This document shows, one piece after another, positions 34,652 to 43,429 of a stretch of 64,000 bases of DNA. The notes beneath the pieces are model-generated. The model searched no databases and was not told the origin of the DNA. It worked only from the letters and a program-made list of their open reading frames with translations. The position numbers and the translations under genes are program-made. Each line of letters begins with the position of its first letter. The stretch's first letter is position 1. The DNA is from Sphingomonas sp. Y38-1Y (GTDB lineage Bacteria; Pseudomonadota; Alphaproteobacteria; Sphingomonadales; Sphingomonadaceae), in contig NZ_CP135916.1 of assembly GCF_032391395.1 (NCBI RefSeq), positions 930,001 through 994,000 of the forward strand, in the 5' to 3' direction.

Positions 34652-36082
34652 ATGCGCAAGTATCTCTCGCTCGTCTCGCTGGCCGCGCTCGCCGCCTGCA
34701 CCGTCGGCCCGAACTATGACGGCCCGAAAAGCGCCGGCGCGGTGGCGGCGCCGGCGGCGTTCGCGCGCGGCGGCGATGCGTCGGTCGCGACGCCCGCCGT
34801 CGCCGACTGGTGGAAGGGGCTGAACGACCCGCAGCTCGACGCGCTCGTCGATCGCGCGCTGGCCGCCAATCCCAGCGTGGCGGTGGCCGAGGCGCGGCTT
34901 CGCCAGGCGCGCGCGTCGCTGCGCCTCGACCGCGCCAACGGACTGCCAAACGCCAATGTTCAGGGCACCTATCTGCGCGCCGAGTTGCCCGAGGGCGGGC
35001 TGACCGGTGGTGGCGGCGAGGGTGGGGGCGGGTCCGGCGGGGGCACGACCGGCGTCGACTTCTACAATGTCGGCTTCGACGCGAGCTGGGAGATCGACCT
35101 GTTCGGCGGTCAGAAGCGCCGCGAGGAGGCCGCACGCGCGAGCGTCGGCGCCGCCGAGGCGCAGGTCGCCGACGCGCAGGTGAGCCTGAGCGCCGAGGTC
35201 GCCAGCGCCTATGTCAACCTGCGCGATCGCCAGCGGCGCCTGGAGCTCGGCCGCGCGACGGCAGAGACGCGGCGGCGGATGCTGGCGCTGACCGAGCAGC
35301 GCTTCCGCGCGGGTACCGCCAGCCAGCTCGATGTCGAGCGGCTGCGCGGGCTGGTGGTCGAAAGTGACGCGGCGATCGTGCCGATCGACGCCGAGCGCGA
35401 TGCCTTCCTCAATGCGCTGGCGGTGCTGGTGGGCGAGGCGCCGGGCACGCTCGACGCCGAGCTCGCGAGCCCGCGCCCCGTGCCGCTGCCGCCCGCGCGC
35501 GTCGATGTCGGCGATCCGGCGCAGCTGCTCGAGCGACGCCCCGACGTCCGCGCCGCCGAGCGCGTGCTGGCGCAGCGCACCGCCCAGATCGGGCTGACCA
35601 AGGCGGCGGCGATGCCGCGCATCAGCTTCCTCGGGCTGATCGGTATCGGCGGGACCGATCCCGGCGACCTGTTCGATCCGAGCAACCTGGTGGGCATTGC
35701 CGCGCCCAGGCTCCAGTGGAACGCGCTCGACTTCGGCCGCAACGCCGCGCGGCTCGGCCAGGCCGAAGGGCAGCGCGACGAGGCGGCGGCGCAGTATCGG
35801 GCCGCGGTGCTGACCGCGCTGCGCGATGCCGAAGACGCGCTGTCGCGCTATGCTGCGCGACGGGGCACGGTTGCGGCGGCAGCGCGATCGAAGGCCACGG
35901 CGGATCGCGCGGCGGCGCTGATGCAGCAGCGCTATCGCGCCGGCGTGTCGACGCTGATCGACACGCTGGATGCCGAGCGTCAGCGCACCGCCGCCGAACA
36001 GTCGCTGGTCGAGGCGACGGCGGCGATGACCGCGGATTATGTGGCGCTGCAAAAGGCGCTGGGCCTCGGCTGGCGCGCCTGA
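34652..36082 (+). CDS. Efflux outer-membrane lipoprotein, NodT/OprM type
   Basis: A 476-aa TolC-like channel. MRKYLSLVSLAALAACTVGP has a lipobox (LAAC) followed by the NodT start CTVGPNYDGP. Two OEP domains follow, with NPSVAVAEARLRQARAS and the matching WEIDLFGGQKRREEAA. A Gly-rich insert after EGGLTGGGGEGGGG is unusual and probably surface-exposed or a flexible link. It starts 7 bp after emrB and completes the three-part pump. Confidence 0.93.
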   Translation: MRKYLSLVSLAALAACTVGPNYDGPKSAGAVAAPAAFARGGDASVATPAVADWWKGLNDPQLDALVDRALAANPSVAVAEARLRQARASLRLDRANGLPNANVQGTYLRAELPEGGLTGGGGEGGGGSGGGTTGVDFYNVGFDASWEIDLFGGQKRREEAARASVGAAEAQVADAQVSLSAEVASAYVNLRDRQRRLELGRATAETRRRMLALTEQRFRAGTASQLDVERLRGLVVESDAAIVPIDAERDAFLNALAVLVGEAPGTLDAELASPRPVPLPPARVDVGDPAQLLERRPDVRAAERVLAQRTAQIGLTKAAAMPRISFLGLIGIGGTDPGDLFDPSNLVGIAAPRLQWNALDFGRNAARLGQAEGQRDEAAAQYRAAVLTALRDAEDALSRYAARRGTVAAAARSKATADRAAALMQQRYRAGVSTLIDTLDAERQRTAAEQSLVEATAAMTADYVALQKALGLGWRA

Positions 36083-36177
36083 TCGCGGACCAAGGCTTTT
36101 CTCCTCTTCCGGGCCGAGCTAGCCTGACCGGGTGAGCGGATCGGCACCAAGCCGGCCGCCGCGACGGGGGAGAGATC

Positions 36178-36750
36178 ATGAAGGCTTTGGTATTCGCGGC
36201 TGCGCTGCTGCCGCTCGCGTCGGTCGGTGCACAGACGGCGACGCCCGCGCAGCCCAGCATCTTCGACAAGGCGATCAACCAGCCCGGCATCGGTTGGGAA
36301 GTCTATGGCCCCAACCAGAGGGCCAAGCAGGTGCCCGCCGCCGAACTGCCCGGCGGCCAGGCCGTGCGCGTCCAGGTGGCCAAGGCGGGCGCGAACCCAT
36401 GGGACGCAGGCGCCTCCTATCCCGCGATCAAGCCGGTGGCAGCGGGCGATACGCTGCTCGTCATGGTGTTCCTGCGCGCGCCCGATGCGGCGGCGGGGAC
36501 GACGGTGCCGGTGCCGATCGGCGCCGGCGGGGCGGAGGCGCCCTATACGCCGGTCGCCGCGGAGACGGTGCAGGTCGGCTCGGGCTGGAAGCGCTACTAC
36601 GCCTCGGGCGTGTCGGCCCAGGCATTCGCCGCGGGCAAGGCACGCATTTCTCTGCAACTAGCGGGCGCCAAGCAGGTGATCGAGATGGGTCCGGCGTTTC
36701 TGTTGAACTTGGGACAGAATGTGAATCCGGCCACGCTGCCGAAGAACTGA
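36178..36750 (+). CDS. Exported carbohydrate-binding-like (jelly-roll) protein
   Basis: A 190-aa protein with a signal peptide (MKALVFAAALLPLASVGAQT). The mature part resembles the CBM-type/galactose-binding fold that caps many glycoside hydrolases: WEVYGPNQRAKQVPAAELPG, VRVQVAKAGANPWDAG and YYASGVSAQAFAAGKARISL. No catalytic residue set is visible, and I know of no named family. AGAGATC lies before ATG 36178. It may bind a saccharide in the periplasm or outer surface. It is separate from the efflux operon by 95 bp. Confidence 0.72.
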   Translation: MKALVFAAALLPLASVGAQTATPAQPSIFDKAINQPGIGWEVYGPNQRAKQVPAAELPGGQAVRVQVAKAGANPWDAGASYPAIKPVAAGDTLLVMVFLRAPDAAAGTTVPVPIGAGGAEAPYTPVAAETVQVGSGWKRYYASGVSAQAFAAGKARISLQLAGAKQVIEMGPAFLLNLGQNVNPATLPKN

Positions 36751-36760
36751 GGCCGGCGAC

Positions 36761-36830
36761 CGCTCGCGCTGAGCCGGTCGAAGCCGGTGTCGCAAGCGGC
36801 ACGCCCTTCGACAAGCTCAGGGCGAACGGG
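36761..36830. repeat. Palindromic repeat, CCCTTCGACAAGCTCAGGGCGAACGG family
   Basis: Left arm CGCTCGCGCTGAGCCGGTCGAAG and right arm CTTCGACAAGCTCAGGGCGAACGG are imperfect inverse copies around a ~20-bp centre. Related sequence occurs at 26874-26904 and 42692-42771. It lies between convergent genes, so it may also be a terminator. Confidence 0.8.
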
Positions 36831-36868
36831 AGGCGGGTGGCGTGTGACGTTGGCCGCTCGGCCCGATC

Positions 36869-37354
36869 TCACGCCCCGCGCCGTGCGCTCGCCAGGTGAT
36901 GCGCGTGGCAGATCGCCACTGCCAGCGCGTCGGCGGCATCGGGGCCGTCGATCGTCGTGCCGGGAAGCAGGCGGGAGACCATCCCGTGGACCTGTGCCTT
37001 GTCGGCACGGCCGGTGCCGACCACCGCCTGCTTGACGAGGGTGGGGGCGTATTCGCCGACGATCAGCCCGGCGCGCGCGGCGTTCGCGAGCACGACGCCG
37101 CGCGCCTGGGCGAGCTTGAGCGTCGATTGCGCGTTGGCGTTGACGAACACTTCCTCGCACGCCGCCGCCGCGGGGGCGTGGTCGGCGACGAGCGCGGTCA
37201 GCATCATGTCGAGATGCGCGAGCCGGTTGGGTAAGGGCGCGCTGGTGTCGGTCTTGAGTCGTCCATTCGCGCGGTGCGAGAGGCGATTGCCGTTCGCCTC
37301 GATCAACCCCCAGCCGGTGGTGCCGAGCCCGGGGTCGAGGCCGAGGATCAGCAC
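36869..37354 (-). CDS. ruvC: Holliday junction resolvase RuvC
   Basis: A 161-aa RNase H-fold endonuclease. The four acidic residues are D7 in [15 protein letters not shown]67/E68 in ACEEVFV and D139 and D142 in [23 protein letters not shown] is the family DNA-contact loop. It starts with GTG 37354. yebC is 33 bp upstream on the same strand, as in the common yebC-ruvC-ruvA order, though ruvA and ruvB do not follow here. Confidence 0.96.
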   Translation of the reverse strand: MLILGLDPGLGTTGWGLIEANGNRLSHRANGRLKTDTSAPLPNRLAHLDMMLTALVADHAPAAAACEEVFVNANAQSTLKLAQARGVVLANAARAGLIVGEYAPTLVKQAVVGTGRADKAQVHGMVSRLLPGTTIDGPDAADALAVAICHAHHLASARRGA

Positions 37355-37387
37355 CCTAGATCCTCCCCATGCCGGGGAGGACGTCCG

Positions 37388-38131
37388 TCAACCCAGCTTC
37401 TCCATGACCTCGTCGGAGACTTCGTAATTGCCCCAGACGGTCTGGACGTCGTCGTCGTCGTCGAGCGCGTCGATCAGCTTGAAGAGCTGGCCCGCCTCGT
37501 CCTCGCCGACCGCGACCATCGTCTGCGGGCGCCAGGCGAGCTTGGCGCCTTCGGGCTCGCCGAGCACCGGGGTGATCGCGTTGGCGACCTCGTGCAGCGC
37601 ATCCTGTGCGGTCCAGATCTCGTGGCCGTCCTCGCTGGAGGCCACGTCCTCGGCACCGGCCTCAAGCGCCGCCTCGAACACCTTTTCGGCGTCGCCGGCG
37701 GTCGCGGGATAGTTGATGAGGCCCATCCGGTCGAAACCGTGGCTGACCGAGCCCGATGCGCCGAGATTGCCGCCGTTCTTCGAAACCGCGGTGCGCACGT
37801 TGGTGGCGGTGCGGTTGCGGTTGTCGGTCAGCGCCTCGATGATGAGGCTGACGCCGCCGGGGCCGAAGCCCTCGTAGCGGATTTCCTCGTAATTATCGGT
37901 GTCGGCGGTCGAGGCCTTGTCGATCGCGCGCTGGATATTGTCCTTGGGCATCGACTGCGCCTTGGCGGCATTGACCGCGGCGCGCAGGCGCGGGTTCATG
38001 TCGGGATCGGGCGTGCCCATCTTGGCCGCGACGGTGATTTCGCGGGAAAGCTTGGAAAAGAGCGAGGAGCGCTTCTTATCCTGCGCACCCTTGCGGTGCA
38101 TGATGTTCTTGAACTTGCTGTGGCCTGCCAT
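37388..38131 (-). CDS. yebC: YebC/PmpR-family DNA-binding regulatory protein
   Basis: A 247-aa protein starting [20 protein letters not shown], the invariant family N-terminus. [15 protein letters not shown] and [24 protein letters not shown] follow, and VWGNYEVSD is near the C-terminus. Known roles are transcription regulation and, for the YebC1/YebC2 groups, relief of ribosome stalling at proline-rich stretches. It precedes ruvC. A hairpin (38148-38177) lies upstream, after the DUF1003 stop. Confidence 0.96.
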   Translation of the reverse strand: MAGHSKFKNIMHRKGAQDKKRSSLFSKLSREITVAAKMGTPDPDMNPRLRAAVNAAKAQSMPKDNIQRAIDKASTADTDNYEEIRYEGFGPGGVSLIIEALTDNRNRTATNVRTAVSKNGGNLGASGSVSHGFDRMGLINYPATAGDAEKVFEAALEAGAEDVASSEDGHEIWTAQDALHEVANAITPVLGEPEGAKLAWRPQTMVAVGEDEAGQLFKLIDALDDDDDVQTVWGNYEVSDEVMEKLG

Positions 38132-38147
38132 GTCGCGCTTCCGGTTC

Positions 38148-38177
38148 GATGCCGCCCTGGACGATAGGGGCGGCGTC
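38148..38177 (-). terminator. Hairpin between DUF1003 and yebC
   Basis: GATGCCGCCC and GGGCGGCGTC pair over 10 bp with one G-U around a 10-base loop, just after the DUF1003 stop on the minus strand. No T-run follows, so only a possible terminator. Confidence 0.35.
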
Positions 38178-38200
38178 CTAGCCGGGAAGCGGCCCCGTGC

Positions 38201-38737
38201 TCAAGAGGGGAGGCGCGCCGACAGTGCGTCGAGCTTGGCGTCCAGCGCCTCCAGCCGCGCGAGCACCGCATGGTCGAGCTTGTGGTGGAGCCGCAGGATG
38301 TCGAGCTCGGCGCGCAGGTTGGTCTCGTAATCCAGGCTGGCGGCGACGCGATCCTTCGCGGCCTGGCGGTTCTGGCTCATCATGATGATCGGCGCCTGCA
38401 CCGCGGCGAGCGTCGAGAGCATCAGGTTGAGGAAGATGTACGGATAGGGGTCGAAGGCAAGGCCGAGACGACCGAGCACTTCCGAATTGAGGAGCATCCA
38501 GCCGAGCAGCACGCACGAAAAGGCGATGATGAAGCCCCAGGAGCCGCCGACTGCGGCGACCCGGTCGGCCAGGCGGTCGCCGAAGCTGGAGCGCAGATCC
38601 GCCTCGTCGCCCGCATCGCGCGCGACGAGGGTGCCCGCCTCGATGCTGTCGAGGACGCGGCGCTCTTCGGCGTCGAGGTTGCTCCCGCCGCGGGTCAGCA
38701 GCGTGCGGGCGGCCTCGACGGCGTGCGCCGCGTCCAT
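38201..38737 (-). CDS. DUF1003 domain-containing membrane protein
   Basis: A 178-aa protein with two membrane helices: WGFIIAFSCVLLGWMLLNS and DPYPYIFLNLMLSTLAAVQAP. The latter with IIMMSQNRQAAKDRVAASLDYETNLRAELDI is the DUF1003 signature. A charged C-terminal coiled coil follows (LDHAVLARLEALDAKLD). Function unknown. It is directly downstream of the DUF2312 gene (4 bp). Confidence 0.9.
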   Translation of the reverse strand: MDAAHAVEAARTLLTRGGSNLDAEERRVLDSIEAGTLVARDAGDEADLRSSFGDRLADRVAAVGGSWGFIIAFSCVLLGWMLLNSEVLGRLGLAFDPYPYIFLNLMLSTLAAVQAPIIMMSQNRQAAKDRVAASLDYETNLRAELDILRLHHKLDHAVLARLEALDAKLDALSARLPS

Positions 38738-38741
38738 CGGA

Positions 38742-38981
38742 TCAGACGAGACCCAGCGCGGTCTTGTACGTCTCCAGCAGCATCTCCGCCTCGTCGCGGT
38801 GATGCTTCTCCATCTTCCGAAGGCGGACGATCGTCTTCATCGTCTTGACGTCGAACCCGGTCGACTTGGCTTCGGCATAGACGTCCTTGATGTCGTCGCT
38901 GATGCCCTTCTTTTCTTCCTCGAGCCGCTCGACGCGCTCGATCAGGAGGCGAAGCTGCTCGGCGGAAATGTTGTCGGTCAT
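38742..38981 (-). CDS. DUF2312 domain-containing protein
   Basis: A 79-aa alphaproteobacterial protein (also called GapR-related in Caulobacter). [20 protein letters not shown], then [20 protein letters not shown] and [20 protein letters not shown] match the family closely. GapR is a dimer/tetramer that encircles overtwisted DNA ahead of replication and transcription. The start at 38981 (MTDNISAEQ) is clear; 28 extra upstream codons have no family match. It is followed by DUF1003 within 4 bp. Confidence 0.92.
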   Translation of the reverse strand: MTDNISAEQLRLLIERVERLEEEKKGISDDIKDVYAEAKSTGFDVKTMKTIVRLRKMEKHHRDEAEMLLETYKTALGLV

Positions 38982-39075
38982 GATGTCCCTGGATTGGCTA
39001 TGGTGAATCAGGGGGCGGCGAATAGCGCATCGGGGCCGCCGCGCAACCGCGCTGCGGTAGGTCAATGAAATCCTT

Positions 39076-39166
39076 CGTCACCCCGGACTTGATCCGGGGT
39101 CCCGCTTCTTCTTTCCGTTGGTGGGTAGACGAAGAAGCGGGATCCCGGGTCAGGCCCGGGATGACG
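39076..39166. repeat. Palindromic intergenic repeat, family A copy 4
   Basis: A 91-bp element from CGTCACCCCGGACTTGATCC to CCCGGGATGACG with arms of about 33 bp. The right arm carries TCCCGGGTCAGGCCCGGGAT in place of the usual ACCCCGGATCA, a partly decayed copy. It lies between the DUF2312 start and the amidohydrolase stop, both minus strand, so it would be in or next to a leader or end region. Confidence 0.88.
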
Positions 39167-39173
39167 GGGAGGG

Positions 39174-40547
39174 TTACTCCGTCGGGAACACCGTGTGCTG
39201 CCCGGCCAGTTTGTGGACGACGCCGCGGCGCATCACAAACGGCACGGTCTGGAGCCGCGTCACGTCCGCCACCGGGTCGCCCGCGACTGCGATGATGTCG
39301 GCGTCCTTGCCGACCTCGATCGAGCCGATGCGGTCGGCGCGGCCGAGCAAGGTCGCCGCGTCGATCGTCGCCACACGGATTGCGCGGGCGGGGTCCATGC
39401 CGACCTGGGTCATGTACTGGAATTCGAGCGCGTTGGTGCCGTGCGGGCCGACGCCCGAATCGGTGCCGAAGGCGATCTTCATGCCGCTGGCAAAGGCGCG
39501 GCGATGGCTTTCCTTGACCACCTTGGCCACTTGCTCCGCCTTGGCGACGCTCGCGGCGGGGCGCTCACCCGCGCGGCCCTGGCGGATGACGCTTTCGAAG
39601 GCGTGCATGGTCGGGACGAGGTACACGCCCTTCGACTTGAACAGCGCGATCGTCTCGTCGTCGATATAGCTGCCGTGCTCGATCGAATCGACGCCGGCGC
39701 GGATCGCGGTGTCGATGCCCGACTTGCCGTGCGCGTGCGCCGTCGCCTTGCGGCGGAAGGCGTGGGCAGTGTCGACGATCGCCTTCATCTCGTCGAAGGT
39801 CATCTGCGCCTCGAGCCCGCCAGCGATGTTGGAGCCGACGCCGCCCGACGCCGCGAACTTGATGACCTCCGCGCCGGTGAAGATCTGCTCGCGGGTGGCG
39901 CGGCGGCAATCGTCGGGACCGTTGCAGAGCTCCGGCGACTGTTCGCGCTCGACATGGGCAAGCTCTCGGCGAAGACCGTTGGCGTCGCCGTGGCCGGCGG
40001 TGACGGAGATCATGCGACCGGCATTGACGATCGTCGGCCCGACGATCTCGCCCCGCTCGATCCCGTCGCGCAGCGCGCGGATGCCGCGCGGCTCGCCGCC
40101 CAGATCACGAACCGTCGTGAAGCCCGCGTCGAGCGTCCGCCGTGCCGAGTCCATCGCGCCGACGAACTGGTCCTCCAGATCCCGGGTCGATCCCTCCAGC
40201 CGCTCCTTCAGCGGATAGCCCGACGAATAAAAATGGACGTGCATGTCGATGAAGCCGGGCAGGACATACTGGTCCTTGAGGTCGATGAGCTCAGCCCCGC
40301 CCTCCGGCGCGGCGAAGCCGTCGCGGACCTCCGCGATCTTGCCGTCGCGGACGACGATCGTCGAAATTCCGCGCGCACGCTCGCCGGGGCGGGCGAGCAA
40401 GGCGCCGGCATGGATGTAGCGGACCTTCTGCGTCGGCCTTGCGGCCGGGGCGGGCGCCTGCTGCGCGGCCGGGGCGGGTGCCTGCTGCGCGGTGGTGGGC
40501 GCGGTGCAGACGAGCGCGGCGGTGGCGGCAAGAAACGCGAAACGCAT
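39174..40547 (-). CDS. Exported amidohydrolase (imidazolonepropionase/Xaa-Pro dipeptidase-like)
   Basis: A 457-aa metal-dependent hydrolase of the TIM-barrel amidohydrolase superfamily. A signal peptide (MRFAFLAATAALVCTAPTTA) and a Pro/Ala-Gln linker precede the catalytic domain. DMHVHFY supplies the HxH; HAHG and EHGSYID are the downstream histidines, and FGTDSG gives the aspartate. Exported members act on peptides or organophosphate-like amides; the substrate is unknown. It starts at ATG 40547, 84 bp from the divergent DUF1272 gene. Confidence 0.9.
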   Translation of the reverse strand: MRFAFLAATAALVCTAPTTAQQAPAPAAQQAPAPAARPTQKVRYIHAGALLARPGERARGISTIVVRDGKIAEVRDGFAAPEGGAELIDLKDQYVLPGFIDMHVHFYSSGYPLKERLEGSTRDLEDQFVGAMDSARRTLDAGFTTVRDLGGEPRGIRALRDGIERGEIVGPTIVNAGRMISVTAGHGDANGLRRELAHVEREQSPELCNGPDDCRRATREQIFTGAEVIKFAASGGVGSNIAGGLEAQMTFDEMKAIVDTAHAFRRKATAHAHGKSGIDTAIRAGVDSIEHGSYIDDETIALFKSKGVYLVPTMHAFESVIRQGRAGERPAASVAKAEQVAKVVKESHRRAFASGMKIAFGTDSGVGPHGTNALEFQYMTQVGMDPARAIRVATIDAATLLGRADRIGSIEVGKDADIIAVAGDPVADVTRLQTVPFVMRRGVVHKLAGQHTVFPTE

Positions 40548-40631
40548 GGCAATCCCCCTTTGGTCGTTGGTGGCAACAGACACCAAGTCGTCCGGCTTGC
40601 CAAGCGCAGCGAGTGGCGCGATGGAGACGCG

Positions 40632-40856
40632 ATGCTGGAGATGCGGCCCGATTGCGAGCGCTGCGGCACCGACCTGCCGCCCCAGGCGCATGGCGCCTTC
40701 ATCTGTTCGTTTGAATGTACGTTCTGCGCCGAATGCGCCGATGTGCTGGACGAGCGTTGTCCCAATTGCGGCGGCGAGCTTGCCGACCGGCCGACGCGGA
40801 CCGGGGATCGGCTGAAGCGGCATCCCGCCGCCACCGAGCGGCGGCACCGCGGATGA
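40632..40856 (+). CDS. DUF1272 domain-containing zinc-ribbon protein
   Basis: A 74-aa protein with four closely paired cysteines/cysteine pairs: CERCG, ICSFECTFCAEC and CPNCGG, that is, a two-zinc ribbon. MLEMRPDCERCGTDLPPQA is the standard family start. Function unknown. Its stop overlaps the start of the thiD fusion gene (ATGA at 40853). Confidence 0.9.
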   Translation: MLEMRPDCERCGTDLPPQAHGAFICSFECTFCAECADVLDERCPNCGGELADRPTRTGDRLKRHPAATERRHRG

Positions 40857-42061
40857 CGCCGCGCATCCTCATCATCGCAGGCTCCGACAGCGGCGGCGGC
40901 GCGGGCATCCAGGCGGATATCAAGACCGCGACGATGCTGGGCGCGCACGCGATGACGGCGATCACCGCGATCACCGCGCAGAACACGCTGGGCGTCGATG
41001 CGGTCCACCCCATTCCGACCGAGATGGTGCTCCAGCAGATCGACTGCACGATCCGCGATATCGGCGTCGATGCGGTCAAGATCGGGATGATCGGCTCCGC
41101 CCGGACCGCGGCGGCGCTGGCCGAGCGGCTGGCCGAGCTGCCGGGACTGCCGATCGTGTTCGATCCCGTGATGGTCGCCACGTCAGGCGCCACGCTGGCC
41201 GACGAGGCGACGGTGGCGGCGTTCGAGCGGCTGATGCGCGTCGCGACGGTGACCACGCCGAACCTGCCCGAATTGAAAGCGCTGTCGGGGATGAGCATCC
41301 TCGACAAGGCCGCGCAGCGCGAGGCGGCGCGGAGCCTGGTCAAGCGGCGCGGGCGCGCGGTGCTGGTCAAGGGCGGCCATGCCAAGGGGCGGCAGGTCAC
41401 CGACCGGCTGTTCCAGACGGCAAGCGCCAATACTGAACTCGGGGGCGTCGCGCCCGAGGTCGAATGGACCGATCCGCGCATCGACGGCGAGGCGACGCAC
41501 GGCACCGGCTGCACGCTGTCGACGGCGATCGCGTGCGAGCTCGCCAAGGACTGGTCGCTGCCCGAGGCGGTGGCGCGCGCGCGCCGGTTCGTGCGGATCG
41601 CGATGCTCGACGCCGCCGGACTGGGGCAGGGGCATGGGCCGATGGCGCAACAGGCGGTGCGGCTCGACCTGAACCAGTCGCGCTGGTCGCCGATGCTGAA
41701 CCACGTCACGCTGCCGACGCGCGACCTGAGCGCCAGCGAGCATTTCTGGCGGCTGCTCGGGCTTCGCCAGATTGTCCGCGCCGACGAGCGCTATGCCCGG
41801 TTCGAGACAGAGGGCGGCGCGACGCTGAGCCTGGAGGCGGAGGAGGAGCTGCCCGCGCCGGTGGTGTTCCTGGAGTGCGGCGACCTCGACCTCACCGCCG
41901 CCTATCTGAAGGCGCAGGGCCTGACCTTCACGCAGGAGCCGCGTGACGAGCAATGGGGCTGGCGCGAGGCGCGGCTGGCCGACCCGTCGGGCAACATCGT
42001 CTGCCTCTATCAGGCGGGCGAGATGCGGCGCTTTCCGCCGTGGCGGCTGGCCGATGCCTGA
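40853..42061 (+). CDS. thiD: HMP/HMP-P kinase ThiD fused to a VOC domain
   Basis: A 402-aa single frame. Residues 1-265 are hydroxymethylpyrimidine (phosphate) kinase: [17 protein letters not shown] at the start, [18 protein letters not shown] and the anion-hole Cys in [16 protein letters not shown]. It makes HMP-PP for thiamine synthesis. From residue 281 ([20 protein letters not shown]) to the end there is a full VOC domain with [15 protein letters not shown]. No stop or new ribosome site separates the two, and ThiD alone usually ends near 270 aa, so it is a real fusion unless an internal ATG at 41693 is used. It overlaps DUF1272 upstream and rnhB downstream. Confidence 0.88.
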   Translation: MTPRILIIAGSDSGGGAGIQADIKTATMLGAHAMTAITAITAQNTLGVDAVHPIPTEMVLQQIDCTIRDIGVDAVKIGMIGSARTAAALAERLAELPGLPIVFDPVMVATSGATLADEATVAAFERLMRVATVTTPNLPELKALSGMSILDKAAQREAARSLVKRRGRAVLVKGGHAKGRQVTDRLFQTASANTELGGVAPEVEWTDPRIDGEATHGTGCTLSTAIACELAKDWSLPEAVARARRFVRIAMLDAAGLGQGHGPMAQQAVRLDLNQSRWSPMLNHVTLPTRDLSASEHFWRLLGLRQIVRADERYARFETEGGATLSLEAEEELPAPVVFLECGDLDLTAAYLKAQGLTFTQEPRDEQWGWREARLADPSGNIVCLYQAGEMRRFPPWRLADA

Positions 42062-42665
42062 TTTCCTGATGGAAGCGCGGCACGTCGGCCCCGTCGCGGG
42101 CGTTGACGAGGCGGGGCGGGGGCCGCTCGCCGGGCCGGTGGTCGCGGCGGCGGTGGTGCTCGATCCGGCCTGCATCCCGCCGGGCCTGGACGACTCCAAG
42201 GTGCTGACCGCGGCGCGGCGGGCGGAGCTGGCGGCGGCGCTGCTCGGCTGTGCGCGCGTGGGCGTGGGGATCGCCAGCGTCGAGGAGATCGACGAGCTCA
42301 ACATCCTCTGGGCGACGATGCTGGCGATGACCCGCGCGGTCGAGGCGCTGGGGATCGCGCCGGCGATGGTGCTGGTCGATGGCAATCGCTGTCCCAAATG
42401 GACCTGGTCGAGCGAGGCGGTGGTGGGCGGCGACGCGCGCTGCTTGTCGATCGCCGCGGCCTCGATCGTCGCCAAGGAGCATCGCGACGCGCTGATGCGC
42501 GACTATGACGCGGCGTGGCCGGGGTACGGTTGGGCGTCGAACAAGGGCTATGCCGCGCCCGAGCATCGCGATGCGCTCAAGCGGCTGGGGCCGACCCCGA
42601 TCCACCGGCGAAGCTTCGCGCCGGTGCGCGAGGCGCAGCTGGTGATGGAGCTGGCGGCGGGGTGA
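42054..42665 (+). CDS. rnhB: Ribonuclease HII
   Basis: A 203-aa endonuclease removing ribonucleotides from RNA-DNA hybrids. D18 and E19 lie in [16 protein letters not shown], the D-E-x-G-R-G hallmark; SKVLT, DGNRCP and [14 protein letters not shown] supply the rest of the site. The ATG at 42054 (MPDFLMEA) overlaps the thiD stop by 8 bases; a longer upstream frame would overlap the VOC domain and is rejected. Confidence 0.95.
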   Translation: MPDFLMEARHVGPVAGVDEAGRGPLAGPVVAAAVVLDPACIPPGLDDSKVLTAARRAELAAALLGCARVGVGIASVEEIDELNILWATMLAMTRAVEALGIAPAMVLVDGNRCPKWTWSSEAVVGGDARCLSIAAASIVAKEHRDALMRDYDAAWPGYGWASNKGYAAPEHRDALKRLGPTPIHRRSFAPVREAQLVMELAAG

Positions 42666-42691
42666 TGGGGGCGGCTCACCGCTACCCCCTT

Positions 42692-42771
42692 CACCGTTCG
42701 TCCTGAGTAGCCGTCGAGTAGCGGCGAAGCCGCGTATCGGGACGGCGTATCGAAGGATGGTGTGGGCGGGG
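42692..42771. repeat. CGTTCGTCCTGAG-type repeat
   Basis: Starts CACCGTTCGTCCTGAGTAGCC and ends CGTATCGAAGGATGGTG, imperfect inverse ends around two AGCGGCGAAGCCGC hairpins. Related to the arms at 26874-26904 and 36761-36830. Part of a 363-bp gap (42666-43028) with no gene; the rest of the gap is the element below. Confidence 0.7.
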
Positions 42772-42846
42772 GCGGTACCTCGATGCGAGCCCTCAATACG
42801 GTGCTGGCGCAGTTACTCGGTACGAACGGTTAGCGCGGCGCGGATT

Positions 42847-43024
42847 ATCCTCTCCCTTGAGGGGAGAGGATAGCGGAGCTTGCCGCTTCAGCGGCTAGCG
42901 CAGCTTGGAGAGGGTGAGCGGCGCGATAGAGAGGCGCGACCGCCTTGCGGTCGCTCACCCTCTCCAACTCCGACTAGGCGGCAAGCCGCCAAGTCTTCGT
43001 ATCCTCTCCCCTCAAGGGAGAGGA
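42847..43024. repeat. Composite inverted repeat before fliS
   Basis: A ~178-bp element bounded by ATCCTCTCCCTTGAGGGGAG and its inverse ATCCTCTCCCCTCAAGGGAG, each a hairpin on its own. Inside, GGAGAGGGTGAGCG and CGCTCACCCTCTCC form a second inverted pair. It ends 5 bp from the fliS stop and lies downstream of the whole flagellar operon, so it may serve as its terminator. Confidence 0.8.
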
Positions 43025-43028
43025 GGGG

Positions 43029-43427
43029 TTAGTGCCGCACCGCGCGCCAGGCGTCGGCGATCTCTTTGAGGTCCTGCGCCACCGCGCGGAACGGTGCGGG
43101 GTCGCTGCCGATGCTGGCGTCCACCACCTGGGCGCGCAGGCCGCGGTATAGCGTCGCCAGCGTGCGCGACACGTCGCCGCCGCGTTCGTAATCCAGGCCG
43201 TTTTCGAGCGCGAACAGGATCGCGGTCGCGCGCGTCACGCGCTCGCTCTTCATGCGATAGTCGCTCTTCTCGGTCGCGAACGCGGCCCCAGTGAGCGCGC
43301 GGATCGCCTCGACATAGAGGAGGTCCACGAGCGCGTGCGCGTCCGCGCCGCCCGTGCGGCTCGCCAGGTCGATCTGGCGATAGGTGGCGGCCGGATCACC
43401 GGCGAGGGCGGTTGCGTAGCGGGCCAT
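43029..43427 (-). CDS. fliS: Flagellar export chaperone FliS
   Basis: A 132-aa four-helix chaperone that caps the flagellin C-terminal helices before export. The start MARYATALAGDPAATYRQID is the FliS type (Y and R near residue 17). Two gaps of family structure are seen: LVDLLYVEAIRAL and ATAILFALENGLDYERGG. It follows fliD by 2 bp and is the last gene of the flagellar unit. The length is standard. Confidence 0.85.
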   Translation of the reverse strand: MARYATALAGDPAATYRQIDLASRTGGADAHALVDLLYVEAIRALTGAAFATEKSDYRMKSERVTRATAILFALENGLDYERGGDVSRTLATLYRGLRAQVVDASIGSDPAPFRAVAQDLKEIADAWRAVRH

Positions 43428-43429
43428 CG

